DNA of 34,490 nucleotides from Acanthamoeba sp. SK_2022b. Lineage: Eukaryota > Discosea > Longamoebia > Acanthamoebidae. The stretch lies in contig JANDJZ010000613.1 of the NCBI GenBank assembly GCA_027943245.1, positions 1 to 34,490 of the forward strand, given 5' to 3'. Shown here piece by piece: positions 27,234-34,490 of this stretch (positions are counted from its first letter, which is position 1; each line of letters begins with the position of its first letter). The notes beneath the pieces are model-generated. The model had not been told where the DNA came from, made no database searches, and was given only the letters and a program-made list of their open reading frames with translations. The position numbers and the translations under genes were made by a program.

Positions 27234-28173
27234 CTAGTGGTTTCCACCGAAGCCAGGGGCTCTGCCGCCTCCGGACCTGGAGCCCTGGCCCGATTGGCCG
27301 GGCTGACCGCCCTGACGGTGTTGGCCGTTCTGGCCGCCCTGGCCGTGCTGTCCGCCGCCGCTGGGCCTGGGGCCCGCACCCGATGGACCGCCGTTGCTGC
27401 CGTTCTGGCCGTCCGCGGGCCGCTGGCCGTTGCTGGGGCCCGTGGCACTTCCGTTGCTGGCGCCGCACACAGCGAGCTGCTGGCACACGGTCTGCGGGTC
27501 GGCGTTCTGGAGGATCTGGATGGCGAGAGCGCCGTAGGAGTCGACAAGCTTCACGCACTCTGACGCGAGCGGGGTGAGGCGGCAGAGGTTCTCGAGATAG
27601 GCCTGGACCTGGGACAGGTCCTTGGTCTGCTTCAAGTAGCTCTCCAGCTGGGTGATGGCCGAAGTGCAGATCGAGCAGAACTCGCTCGAGGCCTGGCCCT
27701 GGCCTGCTTGTGAAACATCTTGTTAGCTCCAATCAATTGGAGGCTGGACACGAGGGCTGGGGTACCGTTGTTGGCCGGCTCGAAGGCCATGGCGTGAGCG
27801 GAGGCCGAGGAGCTGCACAGAAGAAGCTGCGAGCAAGCGTTCTTGGGGTCCTCATACTTGACTATGTAGTAGATAAGGACGGGCGTGTAGGTCTCCACGA
27901 AGCTGTCGCATTGGTCGCGGAAAGGCTCGGGGGACAGCGCGCACAGCACCTCGAGCTGCTTCACGACCTGGGCTTGGGTGTAGTTCTGCTGGAGGTAACC
28001 GTCGATGTACTGGACCGCGAACTGGCACAGCGAACAGGTCTCTGCAGAGAGGTGTGAGCTGGGAGTAAAGAACAACGTTGAGATACGCGAGACGAACCCT
28101 GCTGAGCTTGGGCGGTGGCGGCCAAGCCCGCACAGAGGAGGAAGGTGAACGCAAAGAAGGTGAAGGCTTTCAT
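27234..28173 (-). CDS. Secreted protein with two saposin B domains
   Basis: Exons 28173-28098, 28041-27766 and 27703-27234 give 273 residues. Residues 1-23 form a clear signal peptide (FTFFAFTFLLCAGLAATAQA). Two saposin-like repeats follow, one per exon. The first starts ETCSLCQFAVQYIDGYL and ends KNACSQLLLC; the second starts SEFCSICTSAITQLESYL and ends QTVCQQLAVC. Each has the six-cysteine spacing of SapB domains. The last 75 residues are Gly/Gln/Ser/Asn-rich and likely disordered. Saposin-like proteins bind or disturb lipid membranes. In amoebae they include lysosomal lipid-binding and antimicrobial pore-forming members; the role of this one cannot be told from sequence. Intron 2 has a CTAAC branch-point-like site. 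Confidence 0.88.
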
Positions 28174-28219
28174 GTTGGCGATCGGGCGATGAGTGAAGAA
28201 TGGACATGCGGGCCAGGCC

Positions 28220-28227
28220 TTTTTATA
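28220..28227 (-). promoter_or_regulatory. TATA box of saposin-like gene
   Basis: The minus strand reads ATATAAAAAGG, 47-54 bases upstream of the ATG at 28173. That spacing implies a very short 5' leader of roughly 20 bases. Confidence 0.6.
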
Positions 28228-28405
28228 TGTGCAACTGCTGGCGCCCCGCAGTTCCCGAGCAGTCATTGGGCCCCGCAGCCCTTGAAATGCCCCGAACAAC
28301 TCCACCCAACCTTGAACGCCGGTGCGGGGCGGGACAACAAGAAGGAACCCACTCCTCCTTCATGGCGGATGGGACAACAGAAGCCCACGATTGTTTGTGT
28401 TTTGG

Positions 28406-29110
28406 TCACACCGAAGCGAGCGTGGCCTGCTGCACGGTCTTGGTGAGGATGCGGAAGTGTAGCGGCTCCTGGCCGGGCGCAACGAGGGAGTGGCCCAGGT
28501 GAGAAGGGAACCCGAGGAACGGATGCGCGTCGAGCGGGAGGAGGGCGTAGCCGCGCCGCTGGTAGAAGGCGAGCAGATCCGTGCGCTGGCCCAGCACGTG
28601 AAGCACCACGCGGTCGCAGCCAAACACGTTCGCGATGTGGGCCTCGCCAGCGTCGAGCAGGAGCTTGCCGAGGCCACGGCCCTGGCGCTGCGGATGCACC
28701 GAGAACATGCCCAGATGGCCGCCGTCGTCCTCCTTCTCGACCAACACACAGCCCACCACCGCCCACAGCTCATCCTCCACATGCGACGGAGTTGAAGAGG
28801 CGGCAAGCTCCTCTACAACGAAGAGGGCGGCCTTGGTGCGGGAGTCGAGGCCTACCAGCCGTCGGAGTTCGTCACGGGTGACGCGGGGGCCGCTCAGCAG
28901 GTGGGCCTCGGTCGTCCACTGGCCCCGCTTGTCGTCGGCAGCGCCAGGGCCGGCGTCGCCGAGGTCGGTGGTCGGCCGAGCCGAGAGTTCGCAGGCGCCG
29001 GCGTCGGGCAGCTGTCCGCGGTAGGCCCAATTGACGGTGGCCTCCACCCTCGTTATGTCCCTCTCCTGCGCCAGCCGCACCCGGTGCTCCTCTTTCCTCG
29101 TGTTGCTCAT
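28406..29110 (-). CDS. GNAT-family N-acetyltransferase
   Basis: Intronless, 234 residues from the ATG at 29110; the frame extends upstream only through a TTG. The acetyl-CoA motif A is HLGMFSVHPQRQGRGLGKLL (R/Q-x-x-G-x-G as QGRGLG), preceded by WAVVGCVLVEKE and followed by VVLHVLGQRTDLLAFYQRRGY (motif B). The N-terminal third has VRLAQERDITRVEATVNWAYRG, seen in GNAT enzymes similar to plant and fungal small-molecule or peptide acetyltransferases. The substrate is unknown. The transposon is inserted 77 bases upstream of its start codon, possibly affecting its promoter. Confidence 0.85.
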   Translation of the reverse strand: MSNTRKEEHRVRLAQERDITRVEATVNWAYRGQLPDAGACELSARPTTDLGDAGPGAADDKRGQWTTEAHLLSGPRVTRDELRRLVGLDSRTKAALFVVEELAASSTPSHVEDELWAVVGCVLVEKEDDGGHLGMFSVHPQRQGRGLGKLLLDAGEAHIANVFGCDRVVLHVLGQRTDLLAFYQRRGYALLPLDAHPFLGFPSHLGHSLVAPGQEPLHFRILTKTVQQATLASV

Positions 29111-29186
29111 TTGTTGTGCAATTTGTTTTTTAAAGAGCAAGTTTTAGTTTGTTGATTTTTTTGAGTTTTTTTTTTGATGATAATTA

Positions 29187-29213
29187 TTCCTGTTTCTGTG
29201 GTAGCTGCCACAC
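29187..29213 (+). repeat. Left terminal inverted repeat of the transposon
   Basis: 27 bases identical to the reverse complement of 31633-31659, preceded by TA. The terminus reads TTCCTGTTTCTG inward; GTAGCTGC and CACAC complete the repeat. Confidence 0.9.
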
Positions 29214-29379
29214 GGCAAAACGCCAAAACAAACGGTTTTTTCATTTCGTCAGTTTCAAAATGCGTTTTTCCGCTTTCATTTGCTTCTTGTTTGGCCGTTT
29301 GCCTTTGTGCCGCGCCAAAACGTTCTTTTTTATTTTGCGAGCTACACAAACAACGTTTTTTGTGAAACAGTGCCACACG

Positions 29380-30522
29380 ATGCTGAGGAAAGTCATGCTC
29401 GTCTTTGTCATCTTTGCCCTTTTCCATTTCTCTTCCGGTGGCCTCCATTCTCGCAAGAACAAACTGGGTGGCCGCTACCACCCTGGCCAACGAGATGAAG
29501 GGGTGTGGCAAGAGGTGCAGGAGCGGCTGCAGGCGGGGGAGCGACCACTGCAAGTGGTGGAGGAGATGTGCCTTTGGCCGTCGACGGTGTGGCGGATCTG
29601 GCGACGAGCACGTTCTGGCAAGTTCAGTGCACAGCAACGGGGTAACGCTGGGGCGAAGGTGCAAGCTCAGAAGAGGATGAAGGTACAGATCTGAATTTCG
29701 TTTTATTTTTTGATTTTTTGATTTAGCTAATCAATTGTGATGTAGCTCTTGTTCTTGTATGCGCTCTGGCAGGAAGACAAGGACAGAGAGCTTGCCAGCT
29801 ACGTCAGCGAGTGCCGTCGTGTCTTTGGGAGCGGCTCACCAAGCCACATCTGCGATCTCCTGCGCTACAAGCTCCATCTTCGAATTCGGCGCTCAATTTA
29901 TGAGCATCCGAATAAGTGGGTGGCCGAAGGTGCTGTTGAATACTACCAACAGTACCTCTTCTGGGTCCTCAACCTCGACCTCAAGGAGCGGCTTCGTCTC
30001 AAGTTCATGGATGAGGTTCGTGTAGATCGGACTTGCCTAGGCCGTCGTGACGCGCGCGCATCCCAGCTCTCCCGCGGCACATCTTTTCGCCACCGAATGC
30101 ACGACAGCGAGACCTACACCGTGAATCTGATGGTCTGCCTAGACCGGCAGCCTTTCTTCATCTACAACATCATCAACGGTGCCTCCAACGGCTACCACTA
30201 CGCGGAGTTTGTTGTCAACGTTGCTGGCCCAACGTTGGCAGAGGACGACATCCTCATAGTAGATAATGTTCGATTTCACATCAATGGCGGCCCTGCCCAC
30301 CTCGCACAAGCCTACCTCAACATCATTGGCATGAGATACTACTCCCTCCCCCCCTACTCTCCTGAGCTCAATCCGGCAGAGCTTGTCTTCTCCTTTCTCA
30401 AACGCTGCCTCCAATACAAGCACAATTTCCAAGACCCCATTCGAGCTGCCATTGACGACTGCCTCAGCCGCATCAAACCTCACCACATCTACCAATTTTA
30501 TAAACATCGTAATTATCTTTAA
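29380..30522 (+). CDS. DDE transposase (IS630/Tc1/mariner-like)
   Basis: Exons 29380-29682 and 29746-30522 joined by a 63-base intron with GTACAG donor, GCTAAT branch site and GTAG acceptor; 359 residues. Exon 1 holds an HTH, VQERLQAGERPLQVVEEM then STVWRIWRRAR, like IS630 N-termini. Exon 2 has the catalytic core: FMDEV (Asp codon 30010), ILIVDNVRFH (Asp, 30262) and YSPELNPAELVFSF (Glu, 30379). There are 38 residues between the second Asp and the Glu, and all three acids are present. The start is uncertain. ATGs at 29260, 29380 and 29395 are in frame, and residues before GGRYHPGQ are hydrophobic and unlike a transposase, so an unseen upstream splice or a later start is possible. Confidence 0.85.
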
Positions 30523-30526
30523 TAAA
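30521..30526 (+). terminator. Poly(A) signal overlapping the transposase stop
   Basis: AATAAA shares two bases with the TAA stop at 30520-30522. On the other strand ATTAAA (30529-30534) overlaps the TAA stop of the convergent gene (30530-30532). The stops are 7 bases apart. Confidence 0.55.
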
Positions 30527-30529
30527 CAT

Positions 30530-31517
30530 TTAATCAATTGAATCTAAAGCTGGCGATGCTGGTACAGACACCACAGGAGACGTAGCAAGAGGCGTTAAGA
30601 CCTCACTGAGATGGCAAACATCATCCTCATCCAATTCTTCAATTTCGATTTCGGTGGCAGGTTCTTCTTGGTGCGCGTTGAGCCAGGCCTGGAGCTTCGT
30701 TGGGTCTTTCTTGAGCTCTTTTGCAAGCTCTTTTGCTGCAGTCCGCTTGGCATCCATCGCTCGATAATCGGCCATTACTTGGCGCGTCGCTTCTGCGGCA
30801 ATGCTTGCCGCCGACTTCCCCAGTGATTCAGGCGCATTTGTGAGTACTTCGATTTTCGCCCGAATGGCTGTCTCGAACCATTCCTTCTCCGTCGGCAGGT
30901 CGGGTACCTTGAGCAGTTCTTTTGCTCTCCTTTTCTTTGCTCGTTCTTCTTCATGATGTTTCCTCTTCTCTTCTTCTTTCTCTTCTCTCGCCCTCTTCCT
31001 GGACTCTTTCGCCGCTTCTTTCACCTCGGGATGTGCGCGCGCATGTTGTGTAGGGCAAGATGAGAAGGCAACACAGCGGTCCGCCTCCGCACACTGGCCG
31101 TGGCACATTTTCTTCCATTTGTGGCATTTGCCACATCGCTGAGGCCCAATGTGTTGCTTTGGTGGTGGAGGTGATGCTGATGAAGAGGCCGGAGGGGAAG
31201 GAGGTGGTGGAGGGACAGATGAAGAGGGCGGAGGCGAAGGAGGCGGAAGATGGCTTGATGCGTTCTGTTGCTTTGAAATCGCCAGCATCAGCCGACGCTT
31301 CGAGCCCATGTTGAAGCCGATTGCTTCCGCATCACTATTAAACATAAATTAATAAGAAATAAAGTTCAATCTTTAGATTTTAAAACATGCCATACCTATC
31401 AGAAATGGACAAGATGGAGTCGAGTGTTAAGAAGCCGCTTTTAAGAAGAAGATCCTCAATGTCGCTGAGGTAGTTCTCAGACAACCATTTCTGTGCGTCA
31501 TCGATGAGCCGTGCCAT
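30530..31517 (-). CDS. Transposon-borne SAM-like/Cys-His protein (accessory?)
   Basis: Exons 31517-31396 and 31334-30530 with a 61-base intron (GATAG/GTATGG ... AATAG); 308 residues. Residues about 10-63 resemble a SAM domain: WLSENYLSDIEDLLLKSGFL, LDSILSISDSDAEAIGFNMG, then KRRLMLAISK. Residues 64-105 are a Pro/Ser linker. Residues about 106-140 hold a Cys/His cluster (CGKCHKWKKMCHGQC, then C and C-P-T-Q-H), possibly a zinc knuckle. A highly charged Lys/Arg/Glu helix with basic clusters such as KKRRAKE follows, then helices and an acidic tail. I recognise no characterised family. Lying wholly inside the terminal repeats and convergent to the transposase, it is likely an element-encoded partner for DNA binding or assembly (inference). 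Confidence 0.7.
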
Positions 31518-31632
31518 GCTGTGTTTTGGCGATATGACAAAACAATAAATACACTCTTGAAAAAAACAAAACAGGCGTGGTTGTTTTGGAAATTATCTAA
31601 ACATTTCCAGAGACATGTTTTGTTTTTTGGCG

Positions 31633-31659
31633 GTGTGGCAGCTACCACAGAAACAGGAA
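31633..31659 (-). repeat. Right terminal inverted repeat of the transposon
   Basis: 27 bases exactly complementary to the left repeat, followed by TA at 31660-31661. Confidence 0.9.
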
Positions 31660-31711
31660 TAACGAAAAATGGTAAAAAGACACCAAAGCCCGAAGCGGTG
31701 GGTGGGGGGCT

Positions 31712-33009
31712 CTAGTGGGTGACGATCCTCATGCCGCCGTACTTGGCGATCTTCTCGGGGAAGTTCTCGCCGGGGCACGAGATGAACATGAAGTTCTGGG
31801 GCACGTGCAGCTTCTCCGCCAGCGTGTGCACCACTCGAGCAGTGAAGCCCTCCGCGTGCACCGTCACCTAACCGGTCCCAACAACAACAGGCGAGTGAGT
31901 ACATAAACTCTTCGCTGTGGAGTAGCGTGTAGCGTGTAGCGTGTAGCGTGTAGCGTGTAGCGTGTAGCGTGTAGCGTGTAGCGTGTAGCGTGTAGCGTGT
32001 AGCGTGTAGCGTGTAGCGTGTAGCGTGTAGCGTGTAGCGTGTAGCGTGTAGCGTGTAGCGTGTAGCCGTACGAGATCGATCCTGAGCTTGGGGTACATCT
32101 CGTCGAGGATTTCGACGTGGTGGACCAGCCGGGGCGGGATCTCCTCCTCCGTCCTGTAGACGTGGCAGATCTTCATCCTGCACGTTGATCCGATCCCACA
32201 GCGATGGAGGCGTCAGTCACCCGAGAGATGAGCACGACACTCCCGAGGGAGACACAACAACCACCACCACAACAACGCATGTCACACGAGCACGAACCTC
32301 TCGGTAAGTTCGTTCTCGCGGACGTAGAGGACGGCCTTGTTGAGCATCTCCAGATCGTCCGACTTGGCAAAGAACACCACGTGCTGCTTGTTGATCTTTC
32401 GCACTGCAACCAAAATAAATCATTCGTTGTAAGTCAATGTCATTCTTCAAATAAAATAAATACATTATTGATTAGAATATAAATTTGAATAAAATAGAAT
32501 TTTTAAATATACAAAAAAATAGGGAGGACACGTACTCTGGGATCGGATCCACTTGCCGATGTACCGGTCGAGGGGGGTGTTGGCGAGGAAGTAGAGGATG
32601 ACCTTGAGGATTCGCGTGCGCGTGAACATGACCAGCACGATCGACAGCGTCACCGAGAAGTAGATCGCAAAGTATTTGATGTTGTCCGGGTTGTAGATCA
32701 CGTTACCGATCCAGCCTGCGCCCCCCCCCCACCGCGCGCGCACACACAAAACCGGAGCAAACCGTTGAGCTCTCCGGCCGGACACGCGCGGCGAGCACAG
32801 GCGGCGCGCGTACCGGCAATCATGAAGGCGAGGCCGAGGAGCACGGAGATCCAGCTGACCTTCTCGTCGCGCGGGAGGCGGTCGCGCTTGTACTTGAGCA
32901 GAATGTTGCCGATTGCGAACAGGCCCATCACGCTCTGTGCACGCGACAACGTTAACCCGTGCGAGCCCTCTGTCGCCGCAAGCGCAATGCTCGTGTGTGT
33001 GTGTGTGTG

Positions 33010-33102
<93 letters not shown>

Positions 33103-33648
33103 AGGAAGCTGATGGCGTAGACGCCGGCAAGAGTCTCGACGGCACCGTCGACAATGAAGAAGAGCGAGGAGGTGACGCAGAAGAAACCTGCGCGCGAGAT
33201 CGGTCACGGCGTTTGTCAGAACAGCGCGCGCACACCGCGATGCATCGATAAGCTGACCGGCCCGCGCGCCTCCCCCCCCCAATGGACCAACGAAAGGCGG
33301 GCCAGGCGCGCACCGATGATGATGATCGGCTCGGTTCCGGTGAGGGGGTTCTTGTAGAGCAGGAACTGAGGCAGGCACCTGTCGCAGCGCAGAGGAGCCA
33401 CGCAACGCGGCCAACGCCGTTGTGAGCCGAACGACCAAGAGTCGTGCACGCACACGGAGAGGAGAGGGAGAGGGGGGGAGGGAGAGAGGGGGGGAGGGAG
33501 AGAGGGAGAGGGAGCATGCGCGAACCTGTCGAGGGTCATGCGGCGCACGAGACCGATGATGCCGACGTACGAAGTCAGCACGGAACCGCAGAGCACGAGC
33601 GTGGCGTCGGCCGAGACGAGGATGTTCAGCCACTGGCCGCCGGTGACC

Positions 33649-33703
<55 letters not shown>

Positions 33704-34436
33704 GAAAATGATGATGATGAGGGAGCCAGACGACGCACGGGAGGGGAGGCAGCGCGGCGCGAGGATCGAGGGGGGGAGTGGCGTACGCCTCCGACTTCGG
33801 CGAGGACGTAGTTGCTGTTCTGCACGATCTGCGGGATGGGGACGGTGCCCATCGAGAGGAGTCCCAGCAGCGGGTTGAAGATGGCCACGGCGATCCACAT
33901 GTTGCGCAGAGTCTGAAGCCAACGCGAACGCGCACACCGTCAGCTCGCTTACTCGCGCCTCTCTCCTCTCTCTCTTTAATACCTTGGGGAAGACGCCGTC
34001 CTTCTGCTCCTCGATGTAGTTGGCCGAGGTCTCGAAGCCGGTCACGCCGAGAAGACCCGAGCAGTAGCCAAAGTAGATGTCCGACACCACGTTGTTGATG
34101 GGCGGCGTGCTCCAGTTGTTCACCAACGTCGACCAATCCTGCGCGAGTGTCACGAGGCGAGGGCAAGTGAGCCCACCCGTCGTTAGCGATCAGGATGGTG
34201 GGAGAGGGGGGAGGGGGGAGGGGGGAGGGGAGGGGTCGGTGCCTGGGCCATGTAGGCAAAGGCGGTGGCGCAGAGGAGGGTGAGGGTGAAGATGTGGGCG
34301 ACGAAGATGAGCAGCGCCACGTTGGCAGACTCGGAGAGACCGCACAAGTTGAGCGCCGCGAAGATGCCCAAAATGATGATCGTGCCCCAGTACACCGAGA
34401 AGCCATCATAGAGACCTGCACATCGTGTGGCGTGCG

Positions 34437-34490
<54 letters not shown>
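31712..34490 (-). CDS. APC-superfamily amino-acid permease (5' part outside window)
   Basis: Polytopic transporter, read right to left. The first visible exon (from about 34416) gives VYWGTIIILGIFAALNLCGL and VALLIFVAHIFTLTLLC. Then follow IYFGYCSGLLGVTGFETSAN with YIEEQKDGVFPK (34150-33990), the conserved APC segment; MWIAVAIFNPLLGLLSMG; LVCGSVLTSYVGIIGLVRRM; and FLLYKNPLTGTEPIII. SVMGLFAIGNILLKYKRDRLPR (32938 on) and YFAIYFSVTLSIVLVMF come next. The membrane part is followed by an about 140-residue soluble tail with KQHVVFFAKSDDLEMLNKAV, then VYRTEEEIPPRLVHHVEILD and ending MRIVTH; the stop is 31712-31714. The tail is reminiscent of the UspA-like regulatory tails of some permeases (inference). 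Substrate unknown. About ten introns are visible, with several microsatellites. Confidence 0.88.
31922..32066. repeat. GTGTAGC heptamer array in a permease intron
   Basis: About 20 perfect copies of a seven-base unit on + (GCTACAC in the sense direction). It begins just after the donor GTACG of the intron in the permease tail region. Confidence 0.95.
32993..33098. repeat. Compound (GT)n(GA)n microsatellite in a permease intron
   Basis: About 80 bases GT with one interruption, then 26 bases GA on +. In the sense direction this is (TC)n(AC)n, the same order as at 17641-17721. Confidence 0.95.
33651..33702. repeat. (ATG)n trinucleotide tract in a permease intron
   Basis: About 17 perfect ATG copies directly after the splice donor that follows the VTGGQW exon (sense ATC/CAT); a further short run follows at 33708-33720. 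Confidence 0.9.
34437..34489. repeat. (GT)n at the right edge of the window
   Basis: 52 bases of GT continuing to the window end, in an intron of the permease gene, (CA)n in the sense direction. Confidence 0.95.

Larger units (their letters stand above)
29187..31659. mobile_element. Two-gene TA-flanked Tc1/mariner/IS630-like DNA transposon
   Basis: Terminal inverted repeats of 27 bases match exactly (29187-29213 against 31633-31659; both begin TTCCTGTTTCTG). Each is immediately flanked by TA (29185-29186 and 31660-31661), the normal target duplication of this superfamily. Beyond the exact part, similarity continues as A-rich CCAAAA repeats. Inside are a transposase gene on + and an accessory-like gene on -, tail to tail, each with one intron of about 60 bases. 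Both frames and splice sites look intact, so this could be a recently active copy. It sits between the start of the GNAT gene and the end of a permease gene. Its base composition is more AT-rich than neighbouring exons. Confidence 0.88.

Noticed and set aside
29395..29460. Signal peptide on the transposase (VFVIFALFHF)
   Set aside because: A secreted transposase makes no sense; uncertainty in the 5' gene structure is a better explanation.
31922..32066. Regular array that could suggest a CRISPR
   Set aside because: The unit is a 7-base perfect tandem repeat with no spacers, inside a eukaryotic intron.
32698..33900. 400-residue minus-strand frame across the permease
   Set aside because: Low-complexity Ser and Thr-His runs come from intron microsatellites. 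Permease motifs are spread over several frames joined by splice sites.

Overview
The window is nuclear DNA from a protist, most likely an amoebozoan of the Acanthamoeba type (inference). Exons are GC-rich and genes lie close together on both strands. Most genes are cut by many short (about 50-320 base) GT...AG introns, several of them filled with microsatellites. The gene set is eukaryotic: PIF1 helicase, I-BAR protein, homeodomain protein, START protein, ALG6, P4-ATPase flippase, BRAP ubiquitin ligase and saposin-like protein. There are no bacterial operons or Shine-Dalgarno sites. All gene models below were built by joining open frames across GT/AG boundaries with phase matching. Products were named by reading motifs; no database search was run.

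Layout: 1-2187 (-) PIF1 helicase, 3' end outside the window; 2766-3917 (+) I-BAR protein; 4440-5464 (+) coiled-coil CENP-H-like protein; 5702-6550 (-) homeodomain protein; 7180-8058 (-) START protein; 8117-8605 (-) DUF4326 protein; 8761-8842 (-) tRNA-Ser(GCT); 8972-11870 (-) ALG6 glucosyltransferase; 12198-18732 (+) P4-ATPase with about 25 exons; 19043-20345 (+) low-molecular-weight thioredoxin reductase; 20494-20651 a possible Pol III/tRNA-like locus; 20751-21331 (-) small SAM-domain protein with a mitochondrial-type N-terminus; 21460-22806 (+) Rnl2-like RNA ligase; 23108-25738 (+) BRAP-type RING/UBP-finger protein; 25930-27137 (+) family-16-type methyltransferase; 27234-28173 (-) secreted protein with two saposin B domains; 28406-29110 (-) GNAT acetyltransferase; 29187-31659 a DNA transposon; 31712-34490 (-) amino-acid permease, 5' end outside the window.

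The most interesting object is the 2.47 kb transposon. It has near-perfect 27 bp terminal inverted repeats flanked by TA on both sides. It carries two convergent, intron-containing genes. One is an IS630/Tc1/mariner-like DDE transposase on +. The other, on -, is a 308-residue protein with a SAM-like fold, a proline-rich linker, a Cys/His cluster and a basic charged segment. The two stop codons are only 7 bases apart and each overlaps a poly(A)-signal-like hexamer. The second gene looks like an element-borne accessory protein.

The host genes are ordinary housekeeping and signalling genes that share a neighbourhood, not a pathway. Loose themes are membrane traffic and lipids (I-BAR, START, flippase, saposin), ER glycosylation (ALG6), redox (TrxR) and chromosome maintenance (PIF1, CENP-H-like).
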